The position numbers and the translations under genes were made by a program. The notes beneath the pieces were generated by a model. The model searched no databases, was not told the DNA's origin, and saw nothing but the letters and a program-made list of their open reading frames with translations. A stretch of DNA of 5,543 nt from an uncultured Mailhella sp. (GTDB taxonomy: Bacteria; Desulfobacterota; Desulfovibrionia; Desulfovibrionales; Desulfovibrionaceae): NCBI RefSeq assembly GCF_905187505.1, contig NZ_CAJJIC010000144.1:1-5543 (forward strand). The letters are read 5' to 3'. This document shows positions 1 to 5,543 of this stretch, piece by piece (position 1 is the first letter of the stretch; every line of letters starts with the position of its first letter).

Positions 1-917
1 AAGAAAAAGAACTCCTTCGTGAGGGGAATTCCTCCCACAAGCGCCTCCATGTCGGAAAAAAAATCCATGCGGCCCGGTCCGTGCGCCGGAACCTCCACGG
101 CGACCAGACGGCAGAGCCGTCCGGCATTGGCCTCGTTGACCATTCTCAGGGCGTCACCCGTCAGATCATCCGCCAGCATGAGCACGGGTCTTTTCACCGC
201 CTGCGCGAGACGCAGCACCGGCACTATGTCTTCCCGGGAGCGAAAAGCCTTGTCGGCCATCAGAACGCCGCACTCGTCAAGAACGCAGCGATTCCCGCCG
301 GGGACATCGGCCATGAAGGAGGAAAGATATCCCTTTTCAAAGCTGAATCCCTGCGGAAACTCCACGCTGTCCTCCCAGCCGTGCGAGCGCTCGACTACCA
401 CCTCTCCGGCTGACTCCACATGAGACAGCATACCCGCTATCATGCCGCCAAGCTCGTCGCTTCCGGAAACGCCGACGGCCAGACTTCTGAACTCCTCTTC
501 GTCCTTCACCTCGCGCGTCATGCCGGCAAGCGCGGCGTCCGCCGCAAGGGCCCTGCGTCTGAGGGCCGCCGCAAGTGCCACGGGCTCCATGCCGGCCTCA
601 AGGCAGGCTTCGCCCCGGCGCAGAAGCGCCGCCGTCAGCACCATGGTCCGGGCAGTTCCCGCTCCCATGGCCCCGTTTCTTTCTTCCAGTTCCTTCTTGA
701 GCAGGCAGAGCCCTGCATTGCTTGCCGGGTCATCCGAAAAAAAGTCCCCGACAATTTCTCCGGCATCGGAACACGGCCGAACCCGACCTGAACCGTCGGT
801 CAAAAGCGCCGTTTTTCCCCCATTCTTCAGGGCGACCCCGACGGCTTTCGTCCATGCATCCATTTCTTCCAGCATCCGTCGCCTGAACTCTGCTCCGCCA
901 ACAATCCGCTCCGCCAT
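1..917 (-). CDS. Divergent GroEL-like (Cpn60 family) chaperonin, partial: N-terminal 305 residues
   Basis: The frame is open from the start to the left edge of the window, and its C-terminal part lies outside. The translation begins MAERIVGGAEFRRRM and aligns almost end to end with GroEL. Residues 1-135 match the first equatorial part, about 136-190 the intermediate domain, and about 191-305 the apical domain. Recognisable landmarks are EKGYLSS at 194-200 (GroEL DRGYLSP), VPVL at 232-235 (LPVL), and RPVLMLADD at 243-251 (KPLLIIAED). GroEL Asp52 is kept as D51. The nucleotide site is otherwise degraded: GDGTTT is GAGTAR (85-90), so GroEL Asp87 is A86, and TLGPKG is ALKNGG (29-34). Substrate/GroES-contact positions are partly kept: Y197, L235 and L257 are identical, F201 and V232 are conservative. 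Six cysteines occur. GroEL folds proteins in the cytoplasm with ATP and GroES; this paralogue probably cannot cycle normally (inference). The family call is strong; the function is unknown. Confidence 0.88.
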   Translation of the reverse strand, partial: MAERIVGGAEFRRRMLEEMDAWTKAVGVALKNGGKTALLTDGSGRVRPCSDAGEIVGDFFSDDPASNAGLCLLKKELEERNGAMGAGTARTMVLTAALLRRGEACLEAGMEPVALAAALRRRALAADAALAGMTREVKDEEEFRSLAVGVSGSDELGGMIAGMLSHVESAGEVVVERSHGWEDSVEFPQGFSFEKGYLSSFMADVPGGNRCVLDECGVLMADKAFRSREDIVPVLRLAQAVKRPVLMLADDLTGDALRMVNEANAGRLCRLVAVEVPAHGPGRMDFFSDMEALVGGIPLTKEFFF

Positions 918-927
918 GCGCTCTCCC
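918..927 (-). promoter_or_regulatory. Ribosome binding site deciding the start of the GroEL-like gene
   Basis: GGGAGAG lies just before the ATG at 917, with GGAG five bases from the start codon. An in-frame ATG four codons upstream (929) has only the T-rich terminator tail in front of it and no Shine-Dalgarno sequence. Starting at 917 also gives an N terminus nearly equal in length to GroEL (MAERIVGG against MAAKDVKFG), which supports this choice. Confidence 0.65.
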
Positions 928-935
928 ATGCGTAT

Positions 936-973
936 AAAAAAACAAAAGCCGGCGGACTGTCCGTCCGGCCGGC
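936..973 (-). terminator. Rho-independent terminator after the aldo/keto reductase gene
   Basis: On the minus strand a GC-rich hairpin (GCCGG, bulged C, CGGAC, five-base loop, GTCCG, CCGGC; bases 973 to 948) is followed directly by TTTTGTTTTTTT (947 to 936). The stem is 10 perfect pairs with a single bulge. It starts about 20 bases past the reductase stop codon, where a terminator is expected. The T tract ends only 18 bases before the start of the GroEL-like gene on the same strand. Confidence 0.92.
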
Positions 974-993
974 CTTGAAATGGAATCGTTCCG

Positions 994-1974
994 CTACTTC
1001 TTCATCATGCCTACCAGACGATGCGGCACATAGGGTTCTTCCAGATAGGCACATTCCTCCGGCGTAAGCTTCAGCGACGTGGAGGCGGCTATGTCTTCAA
1101 GCTGATGGATCTTTGTCGCTCCCACCACGGGAGCCGCCACCTTGGTCAGAAGCCAGGCAAGCGCAATCTGCGTTCTGGAAACGCCTCTTTTCTCCGCAAT
1201 TTCCCCAACCCTGTCGATGATGAGCCCGTCCTGCTCGGCCGTGGCGTCGTACTTGCCCTTGGCGTAGGCGTCCTTCTGCAGACGCTCGGTGACCTCCGAA
1301 CGGCTTCTTGCCAGGCGTCCGGCGGCAAGCGCGCTGTAGGGCGTCATGGATATGCAGGCATCGGCACAGTAGGGAGCCATTTCCACTTCCTCCTCGCGGA
1401 AGAGAAGATTGTAGTGCCCCTGAACGGTGATGAAACGGCTCCAGCCATACTTTTCCGCCACAAAGTTCGCCTTGGCTATCTGCCAGGCAAAACAGTTGGA
1501 AATGCCTATGTACCGGACCTTTCCGGCCTTCACGGCTTCATTCAGCGTTCCCATGACCTCTTCCACGGGCATGGCGGCGTCCCAGCAGTGATAAATATAC
1601 AGATCAATGCAGTCCAGCCCCATGTTCCTGAGGCTCTGTTCCAGACAACCGTTGATATAGTCCTTTACCTTCATGCCGGAGGCGTGCTGTTCTGCCGTCA
1701 TGGGCAGGAACTTGGTGGCCACCACGACGTCTTCCCGCTTTGCCATGTCCTTCAGGGCGCGGCCGACGAACTGTTCGCTGGTGCCGCCCTGATAGGCCAG
1801 GGCCGTATCAAAGAAGTTTATTCCGAGTTCCAGAGCGTGACGAATGATTTCGCGGGTGGGAGCTTCGTCCAGCGTCCAGGCGTGCATGCCGCTGGCTGCT
1901 CTGCCGAATCCCATGCAACCGAGACAAATCCGGGAAACGTTCAGTTCCGAAGTCCCGAGTCTGATGTACTCCAT
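994..1974 (-). CDS. Aldo/keto reductase, YajO-like
   Basis: This encodes a 326-residue cytoplasmic NADPH-type oxidoreductase with the aldo/keto reductase barrel fold. The full catalytic tetrad is visible: D56 and Y61 in FDTALAYQGGTSE, K88 in VVVATK, and H129 in DLYIYH. Other family marks are LGCMGFG near the N terminus, YIGISN in the middle, SALAAGRL, and the cofactor-binding VVGATKIHQLEDI near the C terminus. HAWTLDEA at 31-38, the HYNLLFREEE stretch and the tail YLEEPYVPH closely resemble E. coli YajO as I remember it. The start at 1974 is chosen because GGAGG sits seven bases before it; the more upstream ATG at 1992 has no such site. The gene lies 170 bp downstream of permease B and ends in a strong terminator. 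The family call is firm, but the physiological substrate is unknown. Reduction of a carbonyl compound linked to the imported anion is only a guess from context. Confidence 0.95.
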   Translation of the reverse strand: MEYIRLGTSELNVSRICLGCMGFGRAASGMHAWTLDEAPTREIIRHALELGINFFDTALAYQGGTSEQFVGRALKDMAKREDVVVATKFLPMTAEQHASGMKVKDYINGCLEQSLRNMGLDCIDLYIYHCWDAAMPVEEVMGTLNEAVKAGKVRYIGISNCFAWQIAKANFVAEKYGWSRFITVQGHYNLLFREEEVEMAPYCADACISMTPYSALAAGRLARSRSEVTERLQKDAYAKGKYDATAEQDGLIIDRVGEIAEKRGVSRTQIALAWLLTKVAAPVVGATKIHQLEDIAASTSLKLTPEECAYLEEPYVPHRLVGMMKK

Positions 1975-2144
1975 ATGAAATCCTCCTTGCATAAACGTTC
2001 ATGAAGTTTCCGAAGGCTTTTTCTATATGACAAGATACAGAGCAACGTTTCTGACGTCTAACACGTTTTTTCTGAGCGCTTTTTCCAACCTACAGAAGTT
2101 CTTTGTGGGAATGGACATTCCGGGCGTTCCGTCCGCAGATACGT
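1975..2144. other. 170-bp gap between permease B and the reductase
   Basis: No gene is convincing here. On the plus strand there is an imperfect direct repeat, ACGTTTCTGA at 2045-2054 and ACGTTTTTTCTGA at 2063-2075. I see no terminator (no GC-rich hairpin followed by a T tract) after the permease B stop. I also find no -35/-10 pair with acceptable match and spacing; TATAGA at 2022-2027 (minus strand) has no partner. The reductase could therefore be read through from the permeases or have a weak promoter of its own. Confidence 0.5.
1981..1988 (-). promoter_or_regulatory. Ribosome binding site for the aldo/keto reductase
   Basis: AAGGAGGA lies on the minus strand with GGAGG seven bases before the ATG at 1974. 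It overlaps the upstream alternative ATG (1992), so translation from 1992 is unlikely. Confidence 0.85.
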
Positions 2145-3533
2145 TCAGACATACAACATGCCTATCAGGTACCAGAACGGGAGCATGACAAAAAACATCC
2201 CTATGAACTGAATGATGCATTTTACCATGTTGACCCGCACGAAGTCCTTCAAAGACATGAGTCCGAAGGCAAACGCCATGAGCGCCGAATTATGTTCATA
2301 GGGCAGAAGAATGGTGTCGCCGGCATTGATGAGCGTGATCATAAGCGTCGCGGGATTGATTCCCATGCCGAAGGCTATGTCGCCGAGCGGCTGACTGAAC
2401 GCGGCATATATGGCAAAGGGCGTCAGAAGGAAGTTGAAGAGCACGCTGAAAATCCACGTGAAGCCCAAAAGCCCCACGGCGCCCATGTCGCCGATGATGG
2501 GAATGGCGTAGGAGGTGAGAAGCTGTCCCAGACCGATATGGGTTCCCACGCTGCCTATGGACATGCACGCCATGATGAGAAAAACCATATCGAAGTCGAT
2601 GCCTTTGACATCGTCGTAGTTGCCTACCTGGATGCCGGGAAGATAAAAGATGAGCGGCGCGAGGATCATGCCGAAGTCGCCGTTGATGCCGTGCAGGCTG
2701 GAGGTGGCCATGAACAGCAGAAGGCACAGCATGACGGCAATGCCCTTCTTTTCGTTGCCGGTCATGGGCCCCTGTTTGTCGCGCATTTCAATGTAGTGCT
2801 GCTTGATGTCCACCCGGGTGACGTCGCCGGCAAACATCCTGCTGAGTATGATCACGCCCGCCAGCCCCACAAAGAACATGGGAAGTCCCAGAATGAGATT
2901 GCTGAGCCATGTGATCTGATACTCGGGAGCAATGTTGGCTATGGAGCCGTTCAGAAGCGCCAGCACACCGGGATAATAGCTGAACTGCTGAGCAAAGATC
3001 GTCGTGTATACCGCCGACATCAGCAGCACGGTCGCCGTCGTGCCCCGCTGCAGATCAAGCGTTCTGCAGGCGCCGTAGGCAAAGGCCAGAATCAGCATGT
3101 GATGCCCGCCGAAGGTGACGAACGAAGCGATGACGCCCGCAAGATATATGGATACGGCTATGCCTGTGAAGGAGCCGCCGAAAAAAATGGCGCAGCGGCA
3201 GATGACGCGATCCAGAAGGCCCGTTCGAAGAAGTATCATGGCCAGCCAGAAGCCGCATACTATCACGAGGGCCGTGGTGCCTATCCAGGGAGCAAGCACG
3301 GTCTGAATGGGAGCCACGTCGAACAGCACGTACCCTATGGGAAAGATGATGGCTGAACACATGCTCGGCGCAAGCTCAAGCGCCATCAGCAGCAGCCCGA
3401 ACACGGTCACGGAAAGAAACTTCTTCAGCACCGGGGTGAATACTTCTCCCGAGGGCAGACAGAGTATCAGGACAGGCACGAGGAATGCCGCGCCCCACCG
3501 AACAAGCGTTTCTCTTTTCATCGACTCTTCCAT
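2145..3533 (-). CDS. SLC13/DASS-type anion permease B
   Basis: This is a 462-residue, strongly hydrophobic integral membrane protein with about 11-12 membrane segments, the usual size for SLC13/DASS (divalent anion:sodium symporter) carriers. The internal two-repeat layout can be seen. Repeat one carries the re-entrant loop candidate VTFGGHHM at 139-146. Repeat two carries FNFLLTP at 366-372 and a long amphipathic stretch through AGDTILLPYEHN. The polar stretch at about 235-263 looks like the cytoplasmic loop between the halves. The classic Ser-Asn-Thr motifs of well-studied members are not intact. The start at 3533 has AAGGAGG (3540-3546) six bases upstream. Permease A lies 76 bp upstream and is clearly paralogous, sharing for example LHG, LPG-x-x-VG, CMSI-x-x-VG-x-H-x-GL and the C-terminal P-x-W-x-x-IG. 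The family usually imports dicarboxylates, citrate, sulfate or similar anions with sodium; the substrate here is unknown. Confidence 0.88.
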   Translation of the reverse strand: MEESMKRETLVRWGAAFLVPVLILCLPSGEVFTPVLKKFLSVTVFGLLLMALELAPSMCSAIIFPIGYVLFDVAPIQTVLAPWIGTTALVIVCGFWLAMILLRTGLLDRVICRCAIFFGGSFTGIAVSIYLAGVIASFVTFGGHHMLILAFAYGACRTLDLQRGTTATVLLMSAVYTTIFAQQFSYYPGVLALLNGSIANIAPEYQITWLSNLILGLPMFFVGLAGVIILSRMFAGDVTRVDIKQHYIEMRDKQGPMTGNEKKGIAVMLCLLLFMATSSLHGINGDFGMILAPLIFYLPGIQVGNYDDVKGIDFDMVFLIMACMSIGSVGTHIGLGQLLTSYAIPIIGDMGAVGLLGFTWIFSVLFNFLLTPFAIYAAFSQPLGDIAFGMGINPATLMITLINAGDTILLPYEHNSALMAFAFGLMSLKDFVRVNMVKCIIQFIGMFFVMLPFWYLIGMLYV

Positions 3534-3609
3534 CCTCTACCTCCTTGCACGTCTTGACGACGATCGACTCATGCCGTTTTCATTCCGGTCGGCAAACGGT
3601 TATCTGATG
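3534..3609. other. Short gap between the two permease genes
   Basis: This 76-bp stretch holds the permease B ribosome binding site (3540-3546). A weak inverted repeat, CCGTTT and AAACGG, lies with a loop of about 14 bases at roughly 3574-3599 and has no T tract. Nothing here supports a terminator or promoter, so the two permease genes are probably co-transcribed. Confidence 0.45.
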
Positions 3610-5010
3610 CTAGCGTATGTATCCTATGACGCTCCAGTACGGGATCTGAACGACGGCATAGAAAGCAAGGAACAGCACCGTCTTCAGCGTCGCAAGCTTC
3701 ACGAATTCCGATATGCCTATCAGACCGAAGCCGATGAGGATCATAAAGCATGCGATTTCATGCGGAAAAATATAAACGTCGCACGTCACTATCAGCGTCA
3801 TGATGAGCGCCAGGGGCTTGATGCCGAGACTGACGGCAATGCCGGCAAAAGGCGCGCACAGCGTAGGCAGCATGGCTCCGGGCGTCATGACGACATTGGC
3901 AAGCGTTCCGGCGATCAGCGCTCCCATCACGACGGACACGTCGGACATATCGGAAAGCATGGGAACAATGGCGGAGGACACGAGCTGATTGAGTCCGAGA
4001 TGTCCTCCCACGGCGGCAATGCTCATGCACGACACGATGAACACGAGAATGGGGAAGCTAATTCTGCTTATGGCCTCATGACCGCCCACCCTGAAGCCGG
4101 GAAGGAAAAGCAGCCAGGGCAGAACCATGAAGCCGTATACCGCCGGCATGCCGTGAAGCGGGGAAAGGAAAAGATAGATCATGAGCAGCGCAAGAACGAT
4201 GCAGCATTTCTTCTCCTTCGCACTCACGGGGCCGAGAGCTCTGGCCTGCTCCTCAAAATAGGCACGACTGTTGTTCGACGTGCTGAAGTTCTTCGTCTTA
4301 TATATTCTGGTCAGCAGCCATATGAAAAACACATTGAACAGCAGCGTGGGCCATACTGCAACGGTCTGCTCGTACCACGGGATGGAATACCCTTCCTGAA
4401 CCAGACGGAGTCCGGACTCGGCCAGCCCCACGAACAGAGGATTGTAGACTGCGGAGGCGCAGGCATGAGCCGATACGGCACCGACAAACATCATCAGCGC
4501 CGCTTCGCGGCACGGTCTGTCGTAGCCGAAGGATTTCGTCACGCCGTAGGCGAAGGAAACCATGATGAGATAGGCGTTGTTGAACGTGATGACGCCAAGG
4601 ACAAGGCCAGTCAGAAACATGCCGTAAAGCGCGCCGTTATAGGTGCCCCCGCATCGGAGGATGCACCAAATGGACACGCGCTTCAGAAGTCCGCACTCAT
4701 CCATCACGTTGACCAGCGCATACGCGCCGACAATCATATAGACCAGCGGACTGGTCCACGGCTGCAACGCAACTTCCACGGGAGCCAGTCCGCTCAGCAC
4801 ATATACCGCCGTAAGCAGAATGGACGGAACAATGACATTGAGGAATTCAAAAACGATCGTGCAGATATAAAAAACCGTTATGGCTGAAAACAGACGCAGT
4901 TGCTCATCGAACCCGCCGCCTGCGGGAACAAGCATCACGCCTGCGGAAAGAAGAAGGGTAACCAACCATTTTACATATACGGCATGAGACGACATGCTTC
5001 CTGAACTCAT
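3610..5010 (-). CDS. SLC13/DASS-type anion permease A
   Basis: This is a 466-residue polytopic membrane protein, paralogous to permease B along its whole length. Repeat one has VITFNNAY at 140-147, where B has VTFGGHHM. Repeat two has LANVVMTPGAM at 370-380, where B has FNFLLTPFA. A charged loop (about 236-268, including SNNSRAYFEEQ) separates the halves, as in B. SPLHGM, FLPGFRVGG and SCMSIAAVGGHLGL match the same places in B. The start at 5010 (MSSGSMSSHAV) is preferred to the in-frame ATG at 5034 because GGAGGG (5015-5020) stands just before it. It is the first gene after the divergent promoter region shared with the LysR-type regulator, so it is probably under that regulator's control. 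Sodium-coupled uptake of an organic di- or tricarboxylate or sulfonate is the likely role by family; the exact substrate cannot be told. Confidence 0.88.
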   Translation of the reverse strand: MSSGSMSSHAVYVKWLVTLLLSAGVMLVPAGGGFDEQLRLFSAITVFYICTIVFEFLNVIVPSILLTAVYVLSGLAPVEVALQPWTSPLVYMIVGAYALVNVMDECGLLKRVSIWCILRCGGTYNGALYGMFLTGLVLGVITFNNAYLIMVSFAYGVTKSFGYDRPCREAALMMFVGAVSAHACASAVYNPLFVGLAESGLRLVQEGYSIPWYEQTVAVWPTLLFNVFFIWLLTRIYKTKNFSTSNNSRAYFEEQARALGPVSAKEKKCCIVLALLMIYLFLSPLHGMPAVYGFMVLPWLLFLPGFRVGGHEAISRISFPILVFIVSCMSIAAVGGHLGLNQLVSSAIVPMLSDMSDVSVVMGALIAGTLANVVMTPGAMLPTLCAPFAGIAVSLGIKPLALIMTLIVTCDVYIFPHEIACFMILIGFGLIGISEFVKLATLKTVLFLAFYAVVQIPYWSVIGYIR

Positions 5011-5014
5011 GATA

Positions 5015-5020
5015 CCCTCC
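5015..5020 (-). promoter_or_regulatory. Ribosome binding site for permease A
   Basis: GGAGGG on the minus strand, with GGAGG five bases before the ATG at 5010. It lies inside the coding frame that would result from the ATG at 5034, arguing for the shorter protein. Confidence 0.85.
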
Positions 5021-5058
5021 GGTTTTACGCACATGACAAGGCATGCAGACTACTGAAT

Positions 5059-5079
5059 GGCATTATACTGTACCATGCC
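5059..5079. promoter_or_regulatory. Candidate LysR-type operator (T-N11-A dyad)
   Basis: GGCAT, 11 bases, ATGCC forms a perfect five-base dyad whose inner bases are exactly T-N11-A, the loose consensus of LysR-type regulator sites. It lies between a lysR-type gene and its divergent neighbour. It covers the permease -10 hexamer, so binding there would more simply explain repression, or contact with polymerase in an inducer-dependent way. Confidence 0.4.
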
Positions 5080-5090
5080 GTTTTTCAGGA
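5062..5090 (-). promoter_or_regulatory. Candidate promoter of the permease operon
   Basis: A perfect TATAAT lies on the minus strand at 5067-5062. The -35 position 17 bases upstream reads TCCTGA (5090-5085), a poor match; the better TTGTCC (5093-5088) would need a 20-base spacer. No TG extension precedes the -10. A good -10 with a bad -35 is common at promoters that need an activator such as a LysR-type protein. Transcription would start near 5055, giving a leader of about 45 bases. Confidence 0.55.
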
Positions 5091-5138
5091 CAAACAGATT
5101 TTTTCTTATTGTTTTCCACAGGCAACAAATTTTTCATG

Positions 5139-5151
5139 CGGCAAAATGCCG
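5139..5151. repeat. Short palindrome in the divergent control region
   Basis: CGGCA-AAA-TGCCG is a perfect dyad with five-base arms. It shares the ATGCC half-site (5146-5150) with the dyad at 5059-5079, about 76 bp away centre to centre. It may be a second regulator site; there is no T tract directly after it to make it a terminator. Confidence 0.35.
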
Positions 5152-5179
5152 ATGTTTACTTAAAGTGCATTCGCCTGTA

Positions 5180-5195
5180 TGTTGTTATTTCAACA
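5180..5195. repeat. Inverted repeat upstream of the LysR-type gene
   Basis: TGTTG, six bases, CAACA, a perfect five-base dyad 39 bp before the regulator start codon. It overlaps the best -35 candidate for the regulator gene and could be an autoregulation site, though AT-rich sequence makes such short dyads easy to find by chance. Confidence 0.3.
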
Positions 5196-5209
5196 GATAA
5201 TAGTAATAT
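5182..5209 (+). promoter_or_regulatory. Weak candidate promoter of the LysR-type gene
   Basis: TTGTTA (5182-5187) and TAATAT (5204-5209) stand 16 bases apart, each matching four of six consensus positions. GATAAT at 5196-5201 is a better -10 alone but has no -35 partner. The leader to the ATG at 5234 would be short, about 18 bases, and would include the ribosome binding site. Confidence 0.3.
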
Positions 5210-5233
5210 TTACAAATAATTGAGGGTATGTGT

Positions 5234-5543
5234 ATGCGGATTGAACAGCTTCAGCAGATTCTTGAAATCGCACGTTGCGGATCCATAGGAAAAGCCTGCC
5301 ATAATCTGTTTCTTACTCAGCAGTCCCTCAGTCATTCCATAAAAAAATTGGAAGACGAACTGAATGTTACCATTTTCGACAGAATAAATACGGGAATGTC
5401 CCTTACTGAAGAAGGAAAACTCATCAGTGAATTTACTAAGAAAGTACTTCATGAGTATGAAGAGCTAAAAAGAGATCTCAGCAGTGTAAAAAACAAGCAT
5501 AATATCACAGAAGATATCAATGTATATATAAATAAAATATTTG
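5234..5543 (+). CDS. LysR-type transcriptional regulator, partial: N-terminal 103 residues
   Basis: The first 60 or so residues match the LysR winged helix-turn-helix: LQQILEIARCGSIGKA, then LTQQSLSHSIKKLEDEL at 27-43, then IFDR and SLTEEGK at 47-50 and 56-62. The following helix (about 63-88) fits the linker that makes the dimer. The effector-binding domain lies beyond the right edge. GAGG (5222-5225) is eight bases before the ATG at 5234; the in-frame ATG at 5228 is too close to it, so 5234 is preferred. The gene is divergent from the permeases, the classic arrangement for a LysR-type protein controlling its neighbour. Its G+C is about one third over 5341-5520, far below the leftward genes (about two thirds in a sampled part of permease A), hinting at a different history. 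The family call is firm; effector and targets are inferred only. Confidence 0.9.
   Translation, partial: MRIEQLQQILEIARCGSIGKACHNLFLTQQSLSHSIKKLEDELNVTIFDRINTGMSLTEEGKLISEFTKKVLHEYEELKRDLSSVKNKHNITEDINVYINKIF

Noticed and set aside
19..978. Several plus-strand frames, and minus-strand frames at 730-945 and 827-1054
   Set aside because: All overlap the GroEL-like gene in other frames. The minus-strand frames cross the terminator or end early, and none resembles a known protein.
1021..2004. Plus-strand open frame (327 codons)
   Set aside because: Antisense to the aldo/keto reductase, which has all its catalytic residues. No recognisable domain in the antisense product.
2023..2220. Small minus-strand frame (65 codons) over the end of permease B
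   Set aside because: Half of it overlaps permease B in another frame. No convincing ribosome binding site or protein pattern.
2103..3356. Long plus-strand open frame (417 codons)
   Set aside because: Antisense to permease B, with highly charged low-complexity composition and no family resemblance. It is a shadow of the codon bias of the real gene.
3574..3599. Weak hairpin CCGTTT/AAACGG between the permeases
   Set aside because: Short stem, long loop and no T tract; not enough for a terminator or attenuator.
3307..4887. Long plus-strand open frame (526 codons), His- and Gly-rich
   Set aside because: It lies antisense to permease A and the start of permease B. Its residue make-up (runs of H, G, D, R) is what the reverse strand of membrane-protein codons gives. 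It has no recognisable domain and no ribosome binding site, and the minus-strand genes are clear family members.
5210..5452. Minus-strand frame (80 codons)
   Set aside because: Antisense to the LysR-type DNA-binding domain, which is plainly the real product.
1..5543. CRISPR array, tRNA, rRNA, transposase or attachment site
   Set aside because: No regularly spaced repeats, tRNA-like cloverleaf, rRNA signature, transposase frame or terminal inverted repeats were seen on reading.

Overview
The window looks like a bacterial chromosome fragment of moderate-to-high G+C in its coding parts. Ribosome binding sites are strong and GGAGG-type, and one rho-independent terminator is clear. The gene types suit an anaerobic or facultative Gram-negative. 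A Desulfovibrionaceae-like gut bacterium is my guess, but nothing here proves the taxon.

Layout, in transcription order. A LysR-type regulator reads rightwards from about 5234 and runs off the right edge. Divergent to it, across a 223-bp AT-rich control region (5011-5233), four genes read leftwards: SLC13/DASS-type permease A (3610-5010), a second, paralogous SLC13/DASS-type permease B (2145-3533), an aldo/keto reductase of the YajO type (994-1974), and a divergent GroEL-like chaperonin (917 leftwards, off the left edge after 305 residues). A strong intrinsic terminator (936-973) lies between the reductase and the chaperonin-like gene.

How it may work (inference). The LysR-type protein probably controls the divergent permease promoter. 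That promoter has a perfect TATAAT -10 box and a poor -35 box, and a dyad of the LysR T-N11-A kind (GGCAT-N11-ATGCC) sits on the -10. The two permeases probably import an organic anion, and the reductase may act on a carbonyl compound made from it. The substrate cannot be read from sequence.

The most unusual item is the chaperonin-like gene. It aligns without large gaps to the first 300 or so residues of GroEL, but several ATP-site signatures are changed. The Mg-binding Asp of the GDGTTT motif is Ala, and the motif reads GAGTAR. This suggests a GroEL paralogue with altered or lost ATPase function. Its start codon follows directly on the terminator, leaving no room for an ordinary promoter.
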